Below are positions 30,692 to 37,456 of a stretch of DNA of 64,000 nt, piece after piece. Position 1 is the first letter of the stretch. Each line of letters begins with the position of its first letter. The stretch covers positions 1-64,000 of the forward strand of contig JAGWLG010000008.1 in NCBI GenBank assembly GCA_028864975.1. Direction: 5' to 3'. Below the pieces are notes generated by a model. The model made no database searches, was not told the origin of the DNA, and saw nothing but the letters and a program-made list of their open reading frames with translations. The DNA is from Thermoplasmata archaeon. Lineage in GTDB: Archaea > Thermoplasmatota > Thermoplasmata > Lutacidiplasmatales > UBA184. The translations under genes were made by a program, and so were the position numbers.

Positions 30692-30831
30692 GGGTTCCAC
30701 CCTCGGGTAAGGCGGCGGCGAGCGGCCTCCTGCTTCGCGCGTACTGAACCGTGCGTCTTGCGTTTGCTGAAGGGCCTTGCCCTTCCTACGACCTCACACG
30801 ATGCTTCCGCACCGACAAGGGGGGGACTCAT
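30688..30831 (-). CDS. Tiny basic ORF ending on the next start (47 aa)
   Basis: From ATG 30831, preceded by a leader element and hairpin: MSPPLVGAEASCEVVGRARP, then a basic stretch and ...LTRGWNP, whose stop overlaps the ATG of the 30691 gene. The frame reads through the next leader, so it may serve as a coupling peptide rather than a functional protein. Confidence 0.4.
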   Translation of the reverse strand: MSPPLVGAEASCEVVGRARPFSKRKTHGSVRAKQEAARRRLTRGWNP

Positions 30832-30904
30832 GCCCGCCACCACCCTCGGCTTTGGCGAGGGGCCGGGGAAACCGCCCGGCCCCGATTTGCGCTCGGCCCG
30901 GCCC

Positions 30905-31246
30905 TCAGAGAAGGCCGAAGCGGTGCGCGACCTTCTCGTCGATGGTCCCCGGGTACACCCGCCCGGTGTTCCCGCTGACCGGACCGCTGAAGGTCCAGCC
31001 CTTGTAGGACCCGACCCCCTGGCCCTTGTAGGTCCCCACCTTGATGCCGAGACGCTTGGCGATGGCGGCAGGGATGGCGGCGGCGAACGCGCGACCGTTC
31101 TCCGGGTTCACCCGGCCCGTGTACACGCGCTCCCCCGCTCGGAAGACCCCGAAGGTCTTCCCGTCAAGCTCCAAGGTCTTCACCTCGGAGAAGACGACGG
31201 TCGGCTTTGCGGCGCTGGCTCCGGCGTTCTTGCTGCTGGCTGGCAT
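30905..31246 (-). CDS. First gene of the leftward block, hypothetical
   Basis: 113 residues, MPASSKNAGASAAKPTVVFS. Beta-rich (VKTLELDGKTFGVFRAGERV; GTYKGQGVGSYKGWTFSGPV) with a YKG(Q/W)-type internal repetition. Leader at 31253-31261; no gene lies upstream for 1.6 kb, so its promoter must be in the hinge region. Confidence 0.55.
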   Translation of the reverse strand: MPASSKNAGASAAKPTVVFSEVKTLELDGKTFGVFRAGERVYTGRVNPENGRAFAAAIPAAIAKRLGIKVGTYKGQGVGSYKGWTFSGPVSGNTGRVYPGTIDEKVAHRFGLL

Positions 31247-31261
31247 GTTGTACCACCCTCG

Positions 31262-32873
31262 ATTCTGACGTGAAAGGGAAAAGGTTGTGGACGTGGCACG
31301 TCGGGAGGTTCCTCCGTTTCCGGTACACGCGCGGCCCTTCCGGGCTCGTACCCCCGATTCTGTTCGACTCGCGTGAATCCATCTAATCGTCTGCGCCCCG
31401 AGCCTTCCCGGCCCAGTACTTTGACTCTCGCGCCACGTCCGGCGGCGCTGGTGGTTTTTTTGGTGGGCAGCCCGACGCCGGTCCTCTCAAGACCGACCCC
31501 GGACCGCCCGTTTTAGCACACAGGGTTCGCGCTCCCCTCTTCTCCATCCCGTTCGACTCGCGCCCGCCCGAAGGCCGGTCCGTAAGAGTCCGTAGCCCAA
31601 CCCGACGATTCATCATCGGCGGCGGAGGGACGGGCATAGACCAGCCGTTGTCCAGGCTCGCGTCGAACGGCACGGGAGGAAGTAGAACCACCGTCATAGC
31701 GCACCACTTGGAGTCGCCCTCCCCGTCAGTACCCGTCTATCCTCTAAGGGAACGGGAGACGAGAGAACCCTCCCCACCTCGGACCCTGCCCAGGCGAGAA
31801 AGTTGGCCCCTCCAAGAACGCACGCTCCGATGGAACGTCACGCCCCGTGCATGATGCTCTCCTCTCTTTCACCAAGAGAAGGAGGCGGGCTCACCCGGGA
31901 CGGTACACCGCCCCGGGACCCCTGCGACATTACGGGGGCGCCCACGGTCGGCCCGAGAGGGGGAGTGCCCTTGAGGGGTTGCCCTATCACCTCCCGGTAA
32001 GCTCGCCTTTCGGCGAGGGACCGACCGGAGAACCTGGGTGGACCTTCGACCCTCGGAGGTATGTCCACCTCCGAGCGCCGGGTCTCTTCCCGTTCGCTCC
32101 GCCGCCCACGTTCGATGTACTTCGGCGGGGCGCGCCCCGCACCCCCGGAAGGGTGGGAACGCGGTCCCCCGCCGAGCGGCGCGCCCTCACGGGAGCGCCG
32201 CTTCAGCCTGCTCCCCGTAGGGAGCGGACCCAGACCTGGGCGGGGACGGACCCCGCCGCGCCGAGGAGGGACGGCCCCTCGGCGCGCTCGGCCTGACGCC
32301 GGACACGGCGTACCGAGGGCAGGGCGTGGCGGCTACTTAAGGGTAGTAGAACTGTTCTATCACCCCCTGCAAAGTGGGTTGCGCCCGGTGCAACCGTCGC
32401 CGTTCCCGGCCCGTCGGGACAGGCTGAGGGTCGGACCGAAGCCCCCGGAAGAGCCGGAGGGGGTTCTACGCGACGCACCGAGAAGGACGGTCAAGACCCC
32501 CCAGGGTTTGCGCCCCGACCGCCACCCGCGTATATAGACGGGAGGTGAAAGTTTCGGGGGCGCAAAGGGTCGGTCCGAACCGGCGCGCTTCGACGGCCCC
32601 GGAGGGAGGTGGAGGAGCCCTACCCACCAGCGTTCCGAGGTGCGCGCAAACCCGGACCGGCAAAAATGTCCCCGAGAGCCCGTCACACGGGGGACGTGGG
32701 CCTAGATACGTGGGGGGGTCGGCCATACCCCCCATTTCCCCTGCGACGGCCCTTCCGGGCCCTGCTACGCCGCTCCCGGGACCGCGTACGAACCCGCGCC
32801 GGAGATGCTCCCGGGCCCGCGGTGCGCGCTCTCCGAAGGTCCTAAGAGCCCGGGTGCTCCTCTCCCTTTGTCC
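31262..32873. other. 1.6-kb non-coding hinge, rich in inverted repeats
   Basis: No ORF here has the composition or start context of its neighbours. The stretch has many perfect inverted repeats, for example CTCGGAGGT/ACCTCCGAG near 32050-32074, CGCGCCGAGG/CCTCGGCGCG near 32257-32285, and CGGTC-CTCTCAA-GACCG at 31479-31495. It also has a T7 run (31455-31461) and TATA-like sites (CTTAAG near 32336; TATATA at 32531). Transcription diverges around it. Candidate replication origin, control region or structured RNA. Confidence 0.55.
32507..32566. promoter_or_regulatory. Inverted repeat centred on TATATA
   Basis: TTTGCGCCCC (32507-32516) and GGGGCGCAAA (32557-32566) are exact inverted copies placed symmetrically around a region holding TATATA (32531-32536). 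The layout fits a bidirectional promoter with flanking operators, or an origin-type element. Confidence 0.5.
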
Positions 32874-33329
32874 ATGCCCGGCGTCTCCTGTGGCACCGCG
32901 CAGTTGAACCTCAGCGGTTCCTTCCGCACCCTGCGCTCTCATACCAAGGACGATAAGCTGGAACACGGCTTCTTCGTCTTCCAACTCGGACAGTTGCTCG
33001 AACCAGGCGACGAGGTGTCAGGAACCCGCAACGGCATCGACGTGCTCGAACCCACCGACCGCCGGCCGGTCGGCATCGTGCACACGCATCCCGGGGGAAA
33101 CCCCAAGCCCAGCCGGCAGGACGTCCAGGTCTACACCGATTTCCAGTTGGACTTCGGCTGCATCGTCACGGCGGAGTCCAACTGCTGTGACTTCCTCCAC
33201 ATGACGGACCCGGAACGGAAGGAGTTGGCCGCTGTTATCGGGAAGACCCGGAGCTACGCGGAGGCCGAACGCATTCTCGACGACTACCGCCGCCGGGGGA
33301 AAATCTCCCGGTGCTGCACTCCAGCGTAG
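32874..33329 (+). CDS. JAMM/MPN-domain metalloprotease-like protein
   Basis: 151 residues from ATG 32874. The JAMM signature is complete: Glu30 (KLEHGFF), His70-Thr-His72, seven residues, Ser80, two residues, Asp83 (HTHPGGNPKPSRQD). JAMM proteins are zinc isopeptidases or, in phages, tail-assembly or processing factors. It is the first rightward gene after the hinge. Two Cys near the C-terminus (SRCCTPA) are extra. The substrate is unknown; no ubiquitin-like gene is visible. Confidence 0.8.
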   Translation: MPGVSCGTAQLNLSGSFRTLRSHTKDDKLEHGFFVFQLGQLLEPGDEVSGTRNGIDVLEPTDRRPVGIVHTHPGGNPKPSRQDVQVYTDFQLDFGCIVTAESNCCDFLHMTDPERKELAAVIGKTRSYAEAERILDDYRRRGKISRCCTPA

Positions 33330-33337
33330 GAGCAAAC

Positions 33338-33640
33338 GTGGCCGCCGCTCGCGCTCCCGCCACACCTCCCCCCGAACCTGACGAGGGGAACCCGGTCGCC
33401 ATGGCCGTGGTCAGGTCGCGCTACTTGAGCAACATCCGGAGCGAGGGCGCCGCGGAGAGGTTCTACAAGTCCCTCCTTAAGGCCGGGTTCCCGGAAGCGA
33501 CCGCGGAGAGAACCGTCACGAACTGGGTCGAGAGGTTCGCGGAAGACGGAGAACCTATCTCCGGAACGTACGGGAAGAACTACGCCGCGGTCTTCACGGA
33601 CCGCCCACTGGAGCGGAAGGTCCCGCGACGTCACCGGTAG
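33338..33640 (+). CDS. Hypothetical helical protein
   Basis: 100 residues from GTG 33338, with AGGAG six bases upstream. An upstream in-frame start at 33311 would overlap the JAMM gene and lacks such a site. The core SRYLSNIRSEGAAERFYKSL looks like a helical DNA- or protein-binding unit; basic C-terminus. Function unknown. Confidence 0.5.
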   Translation: MAAARAPATPPPEPDEGNPVAMAVVRSRYLSNIRSEGAAERFYKSLLKAGFPEATAERTVTNWVERFAEDGEPISGTYGKNYAAVFTDRPLERKVPRRHR

Positions 33641-33648
33641 GCTGTAGC

Positions 33649-34269
33649 CTACGCCTTCGGCGGAGCGACCAACCGGGTCTGGGTCGTCCTAGCAACCCCC
33701 GCGCCGTCCGGCGGAGGTCTCCGTGTGGTGGTCGGTGTGCTCGTGGATGCCCCGCTACCAGCAAGAACCTCGCGGATGAGTCCCCGGTGTTCGCTGAACA
33801 GCCTCCTCAACAGTGAGATGTCCCCTTGAATTACCATCTCGCCGGAGTCGAAGTACACGATGTCCCACGCCCAGGCCTCGTCGATGTCTACCTCCTCCTT
33901 CAGAATCGCCATCGCGTTCCCGAGCGTCGTCCAACCCGTCGTGGTGACCGTGAGCCCCTCCTTCTGAATCTCGTCGGCGCTGAGCATCCGGATGCGCCCC
34001 CCCACCGTCGTGAGAAAGAGTTCCGCCACCTTCTGACCGCGGCGCAGGTGCACACCGGTCGTGATGAGCGCCCCGTTCAAGTTGTAGGGTTCCACGAACC
34101 GCAGGTTGACCACCGGTGGCGTCTCGTACTCCTGGAGCGATAGCTTCTGCCGGACCTCTTCCACCGGCACCCGCTTGTTCACCCGCCGCGCGATTCGGTT
34201 CAGAATCGCCTGCACCGCAATCGCCTGGACGCTCTGCTTCGCCTTCCCCAGATACTCCTTGAGCCCCAT
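33649..34269 (-). CDS. Hypothetical protein with QTRLVAPP tail
   Basis: 206 residues from ATG 34269 (MGLKEYLGKAKQSVQAIAVQ). An amphipathic helical start, then a beta-rich domain (PPVVNLRFVEPYNLNGALIT; KVAELFLTTVGGRIRML), then a Thr/Pro-rich tail ending TTQTRLVAPPKA. The octapeptide QTRLVAPP is shared with 10845-11330. It lies directly downstream of the Mrp-like ATPase gene and is probably co-transcribed. Confidence 0.55.
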   Translation of the reverse strand: MGLKEYLGKAKQSVQAIAVQAILNRIARRVNKRVPVEEVRQKLSLQEYETPPVVNLRFVEPYNLNGALITTGVHLRRGQKVAELFLTTVGGRIRMLSADEIQKEGLTVTTTGWTTLGNAMAILKEEVDIDEAWAWDIVYFDSGEMVIQGDISLLRRLFSEHRGLIREVLAGSGASTSTPTTTRRPPPDGAGVARTTQTRLVAPPKA

Positions 34270-34280
34270 CGTTCGCCCCC

Positions 34281-35006
34281 CTACTGCTCCGCGAGCAGCC
34301 TCTCCGCGAGCCGGTCCAATACACTCGATTCGATGGTGAGCCCCTTCGACCGGTCCTGCCAGGGGACCTTGCCCAGGAAAGGAACCCCGTAGGCCGCGGC
34401 GACGTTCCCAGCGACGTCGTCGTTCCCGAACATGAAGTCGTCGTAGCCGCAGTGGGGACACTTCCTGAAGGCCATGTTCTCCAGCACGCCCACGATGGGA
34501 ACCTCCCTCGCCTGGAAAAGGCGCACGACCTTCTTCGCGTCGAGTTGGGCCACCGGGTCCGGCGTGCTGACGATGACAGCGCCCACCACCTCGTAGGTGT
34601 TCGCCAGCGCCATCATCTGCTCGGAGATTCCGGCTGGACAATCGACCACCAGGAAGTCCGTGTCCCCCCACTCTACGTTGCCGATGAACTCGTGGAGCAT
34701 CTGGGCCTTCTTCTCGCCGCCCCAGGCCGCGCCGATGTCGCTCCTCTTGACCATGGCGCTCGTCGAGATGACGCGCATCCCTTCGATAACGAGGGGGACC
34801 ATCTGGTGATTGGGCGCTGGAGGGCCGAGCTTCATCCCCTCGGCGCCAAGTTGCTGGAGAACATCTGGGCCGTCGAAATCTGCATCGCAGACCCCGACCC
34901 TCGTTCGCCAGGACAACCTCTTGGCGATGTTCAGCGAAATCCGAGTCTTTCCAACGCCGCCTTTCCCGGCACACAGCATGACCACGCGCACGGCTACCTT
35001 CCCCAC
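34281..35006 (-). CDS. Mrp/ParA-superfamily P-loop ATPase
   Basis: 241 residues. Deviant Walker A CAGKGGVGKTRISLNIA (residues ~12-28), switch I-like VCDADFDGPDVLQQLG, Walker B TDFLVVDCPAGISEQ and the CPHCGYDDFMFG motif (residues ~180-191). The DxDxxGPD and CxxC elements match the Mrp/NBP35/ApbC branch, which binds an Fe-S cluster at CxxC, more than plasmid ParA. On an element it could serve Fe-S delivery or partition. No ParB or centromere protein is recognisable beside it. Confidence 0.75.
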   Translation of the reverse strand: MGKVAVRVVMLCAGKGGVGKTRISLNIAKRLSWRTRVGVCDADFDGPDVLQQLGAEGMKLGPPAPNHQMVPLVIEGMRVISTSAMVKRSDIGAAWGGEKKAQMLHEFIGNVEWGDTDFLVVDCPAGISEQMMALANTYEVVGAVIVSTPDPVAQLDAKKVVRLFQAREVPIVGVLENMAFRKCPHCGYDDFMFGNDDVAGNVAAAYGVPFLGKVPWQDRSKGLTIESSVLDRLAERLLAEQ

Positions 35007-35041
35007 CGGGCGGAGGATGGGGTGATAGAAAAGAACTACGT

Positions 35042-35584
35042 TCAGGCCTTGGCGCGCGCTCGGCCCGTCGCCATCGACCCGAACACCGCGTTGAAGTCTC
35101 TCTGGTTGAACGGGTCCGCGGGCGGAGCGAACTCCTTCGCCATCTCGACCAGCAGGTCAGGGACCTCGGGCTTCGCCGACTCCTCCGCTAGCCCGGCGAC
35201 CGGCTTCCCAATCTCCGACATCATATCCTCCCAACCGGTCTCGCAGGCGAGGCACGTCGCGTGACGGGGAACTCCCGGCTGCGGGGCTGGGCATGGCCGC
35301 GGCGTCTTCTTCATGTGGGTGTCCACCGCGCCCTTGAACCGGCACATGTACGCGTACATATCGTCGGTCGTCGGGTCGAACGGGTGCTCGTCCATCCACT
35401 GCGCGCCGTGCCGCCCACAGCCCTTGCAGTAGTAGATTCGCTGGAGCGAGTCGTGGACGTACTGCCAGAGTTCCCGCTGGGACTTCGCGTCGGCGGGTGC
35501 GTAGTCGGCGAGGGTGAAGAAGTAGGGCCAGGTGGCGCGACCGAGCGCCGCGCGCATGTCCTCGACGCTCTGGTTGTCCGGCAT
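35042..35584 (-). CDS. Erv1/ALR-like thiol oxidase-related protein
   Basis: 180 residues. The pattern ATWPYFFTLADYAP ... YVHDSLQRIYYCKGCGRHGA ... WMDEHPF ... YAYMCRFKGAVDTHMKK follows the Erv/ALR fold: an early Trp (19), an active-site CxxC (Cys53, Cys56) and the CxxxxxAV segment. In Erv proteins that last block reads C-x-x-H-N-x-V-N and binds FAD; here His-Asn is replaced by Lys-Gly, so FAD binding may be altered. Further cysteines occur at CP and CLAC. Its role would be to make disulfides in partner or virion proteins. Confidence 0.55.
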   Translation of the reverse strand: MPDNQSVEDMRAALGRATWPYFFTLADYAPADAKSQRELWQYVHDSLQRIYYCKGCGRHGAQWMDEHPFDPTTDDMYAYMCRFKGAVDTHMKKTPRPCPAPQPGVPRHATCLACETGWEDMMSEIGKPVAGLAEESAKPEVPDLLVEMAKEFAPPADPFNQRDFNAVFGSMATGRARAKA

Positions 35585-35585
35585 C

Positions 35586-35759
35586 TCAGAACTTCACCGT
35601 GCCCTTCCCGCCGCAGTTCGGGCAACGCGCGGGGCACCGAATCCAGACCTTCGGGTCCACGATGGACGGGCTCGACCCACCGTCGTTGATGAGACCCAGC
35701 CCGACACACCACGGACACCGGTGGTCGTCCGCTGTCCTCCCCGCGGGAATCCCCGGCAC
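35586..35759 (-). CDS. Small DnaJ-type zinc-finger protein
   Basis: 57 residues from GTG 35759 (a GTG at 35780 is possible). Two knuckles HRCPWCVGLGLIND and ARCPNCGGKGTVKF have the CxxCxGxG form of DnaJ zinc fingers. It lies directly before the Erv-like gene; DnaJ-type fingers often act with thiol chemistry, but that link is only suggestive. TATA-like CTTAAG is 25 nt upstream. Confidence 0.5.
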   Translation of the reverse strand: MPGIPAGRTADDHRCPWCVGLGLINDGGSSPSIVDPKVWIRCPARCPNCGGKGTVKF

Positions 35760-35782
35760 GACCCGGTCAACGTTGAGCACGG

Positions 35783-35789
35783 TCTTAAG
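35783..35789. promoter_or_regulatory. Shared TATA-like CTTAAGT between divergent genes
   Basis: CTTAAG is a palindrome and sits about 24-30 nt from both the GTG at 35759 (minus) and the ATG at 35814 (plus), the usual archaeal TATA distance for leaderless starts. Confidence 0.45.
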
Positions 35790-35813
35790 TATTGCCCCGA
35801 CATCGACCGGACG

Positions 35814-36089
35814 ATGCCCGAGTCCCCAGGGGAAGGGGAGAACCCCGTTTGCCGAACACTCGAAGAGTGCGCCGAGCGCAAGGCGCACCTGTTCTGCGAG
35901 TACTTGGACCAGGAGGAGCCGGCCCAGTGCCTCACGCTCCTGGAGAAGCTCCGCGACCACTCCTCCAGACCGGACCAGGTGAACGAGGAACTGGTGAAGC
36001 TCTACGGGGCGGACCAGGTGAAGGAGGCGAAGCACGCGGTCGCCGAGAAGCTCCGGAGTGAGCACGCCCCGAAGGCTCCCGCGTCGTAG
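35814..36089 (+). CDS. Small helical protein
   Basis: 91 residues from ATG 35814 (MPESPGEGENPVCRTLEECA). Helical, with FCEYLDQEEPAQCLTLLEKL; three Cys and repeated LYGADQVKEAKHAV. Followed after 3 nt by the RHH gene, likely an operon. Function unknown. Confidence 0.55.
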   Translation: MPESPGEGENPVCRTLEECAERKAHLFCEYLDQEEPAQCLTLLEKLRDHSSRPDQVNEELVKLYGADQVKEAKHAVAEKLRSEHAPKAPAS

Positions 36090-36092
36090 GCG

Positions 36093-36473
36093 ATGTCGAA
36101 CCTGCGCACGAAGCGCGTCGAGGTCCGCCTCTCCGAGGATGAGGACGGAGCACTCGACCGCCTTGCGCAACGGTGGCGCTGTGACCGTGCGGAAGCCATT
36201 CGACGCGCCTTCATCTCCTTCGACACGAACGGCTCCCACATCGTTTCTGTTCCTCTCGATGCGTACGACCTCGGCGTGGCTTCGACCCTCGCGCGCCGGT
36301 GGAACGTGGATGAGGGCGGCGCGGTGCGCAAGGCATTCCACGCCTTCAGCGGCCTCATGGAAATGGGTCTCGCTAACGTCATCGACCAGAGGAAGATGGA
36401 CTTCCTCGCTCGCGCCGTGGACGACCCGAGCATCGACGTGCCGCGCAAGCGACAGCCGACCCGCCATCACTGA
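36093..36473 (+). CDS. RHH (CopG-like) DNA-binding protein, possibly a tandem pair
   Basis: 126 residues. The first unit KRVEVRLSEDEDGALDRLAQ, then RCDRAEAIRRAFISF, is a standard ribbon-helix-helix. The second unit SHIVSVPLDAYDLGVASTLA, then NVDEGGAVRKAFHAF, repeats the same strand-helix-helix layout. It may therefore be a single-chain RHH dimer. Inverted repeats just downstream could be its operators. Confidence 0.7.
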   Translation: MSNLRTKRVEVRLSEDEDGALDRLAQRWRCDRAEAIRRAFISFDTNGSHIVSVPLDAYDLGVASTLARRWNVDEGGAVRKAFHAFSGLMEMGLANVIDQRKMDFLARAVDDPSIDVPRKRQPTRHH

Positions 36474-36497
36474 CGGACATCACCTCGAAGGGCGGTT

Positions 36498-36525
36498 GTA
36501 CGGCGCTACGCTCTCAGCGCCGTAC
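36498..36525. promoter_or_regulatory. Perfect 10-bp inverted repeat upstream of 36573 gene
   Basis: GTACGGCGCT (36498-36507) and AGCGCCGTAC (36516-36525) flank an 8-bp loop; a TATA-like GCTATATCCC follows at 36531. It could terminate the RHH gene or be an operator for the next promoter. Confidence 0.5.
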
Positions 36526-36572
36526 GTCCCGCTATATCCCCACCCCTGTTCTCCCACTTCGAGGTCACAACG

Positions 36573-36905
36573 ATGTGTCCCATGCCCCAACACCTGGAGA
36601 GCAAGTACCAGAGGAACGCCGCCGCAGCCGCCCCGACCTGGAAGGCTGATGTCGCCGCCGCAGAGGCCAGTGGTGCCTACTGCGCGGGGATTCAGGCCCT
36701 CCTGGGAGAGGCCGTGCCCGAGTGCCAGTCCCTGCGACAGGGGAACTGGGCCTCCGGGCTCGACTCCGTCAGCGCCGCCGAGTGGGGAGCGTCCGTCTCC
36801 GCCGCCGGCGACCGCTGGGGCTCCGGCTACGCCGCCGCCTTCACGGGCGGCGCGAAGGCCCCCCGCGCGATGCCCCGCAAGGCGCGCGCCCGCGAAGAGT
36901 ACTAG
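36573..36905 (+). CDS. Ala/Gly-rich hypothetical protein
   Basis: 110 residues from ATG 36573, about 36 nt after a TATA-like box. MCPMPQHLESKYQRNAAAAA, then many Ala/Gly/Ser and a basic tail (RAMPRKARAREEY). Perhaps a small structural protein; composition is all that points there. Confidence 0.5.
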   Translation: MCPMPQHLESKYQRNAAAAAPTWKADVAAAEASGAYCAGIQALLGEAVPECQSLRQGNWASGLDSVSAAEWGASVSAAGDRWGSGYAAAFTGGAKAPRAMPRKARAREEY

Positions 36906-36995
36906 GTACTCTCGCTCTCTCGCCCCCGCCGGGTCGAGGACTTCCCCCCTCGGCCCGGCACAACCCTTTTCCTCTTGTTCTCCTACCTCCTCTCG

Positions 36996-37436
36996 ATGGG
37001 TGGTAGTCCGTTCCGACTGAAGGGTGTCTCCGTCGCGTCGGTCTCTTCCTCGAATGGGGCGACCCCATCTACGTCTCCCGGCACCCTCTCAACCGAACAG
37101 CGGATGCACTACCTCTTCGAGTCGTTGCGCGACGTGGACGCGACCGCCAAGGACCTCAGCCGTCAGTTCGCCGGCGCTTCCCCTGCAACCCGCCTTCTCA
37201 TCCTCTCCAAGCTCTCCGGGCTCACGTCTACGCTCCAGGGGCTCACCGAGTCCATCGACGAGTTGACCGCGACCCTGGCGCGGAGCAACGGCATCGTTGG
37301 ACTGCTCGGGGTTGCGATGCAGAGCCGCGGCGACGCTGAGAACCTCCTCGCCGGCATCCGCCAGCACCTCGAATCCCTCAGCGCGACCGTGAAGCAGGTC
37401 GTGGCCGAGGCGAAGCGGCAGGGCGCGGTGCTCTAG
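36996..37436 (+). CDS. Helical protein, possible paralogue of 28416-28838
   Basis: 146 residues from ATG 36996. Heptad-like helices (RLLILSKLSGLTSTLQGLTE; ENLLAGIRQHLESLSATVKQ). The order of segments follows the protein at 28416-28838. Likely a coiled-coil structural or scaffold protein. Confidence 0.55.
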   Translation: MGGSPFRLKGVSVASVSSSNGATPSTSPGTLSTEQRMHYLFESLRDVDATAKDLSRQFAGASPATRLLILSKLSGLTSTLQGLTESIDELTATLARSNGIVGLLGVAMQSRGDAENLLAGIRQHLESLSATVKQVVAEAKRQGAVL

Positions 37437-37438
37437 GG

Positions 37439-37456
37439 ACCCACTTCAGGGTGGGT
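37439..37456. terminator. Hairpin between convergent genes
   Basis: ACCCAC and GTGGGT form a 6-bp stem with a 6-nt loop at the meeting point of the plus gene (ends 37436) and the UbiA-like gene (ends 37446). Confidence 0.4.

Larger units (their letters stand above)
25567..31261 (-). repeat. Array of 15 CGAGGGTGG leader elements with intergenic hairpins
   Basis: CGAGGGTGG (minus strand) occurs at plus positions 25567, 26040, 26398, 26675, 27132, 28368, 29331, 29524, 29639, 29809, 30077, 30364, 30697, 30840 and 31253 (left end of each 9-mer). Fourteen copies lie directly before a start codon, usually as CGAGGGTGGAACCCATG or a close variant. Just upstream of most is a strong hairpin, such as 26052-26069, 26410-26427, 28380-28397, 29344-29363, 29652-29669, 29822-29839, 30090-30107, 30377-30419 and 30859-30883. 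Many close with UUCG or GNRA loops when read as RNA. Confidence 0.85.

Noticed and set aside
25567..31261. The repeated CGAGGGTGG elements as a CRISPR array.
   Set aside because: Repeats are only 9 bp, spacing is irregular and the spacers are coding genes; no Cas genes are present.
31479..31495. CGGTC-CTCTCAA-GACCG resembles a tRNA anticodon arm (Glu CUC on plus, Leu GAG on minus).
   Set aside because: Neither strand has a matching acceptor stem, D arm or TTCRANN loop at the right distance; best treated as one of many hairpins of the hinge.
34281..35006. Assignment of the P-loop ATPase as a plain plasmid ParA.
   Set aside because: The CPHC motif and GPD switch region fit the Mrp/NBP35 branch better, and no ParB-like gene is next to it; partition remains possible but is not claimed.
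35586..36470. A 294-residue minus-strand frame spanning the plus-strand genes at 35814 and 36093.
   Set aside because: Only its last 57 codons look like a protein (two CxxCxGxG knuckles). The rest is antisense to the RHH gene, whose frame has clear family features.
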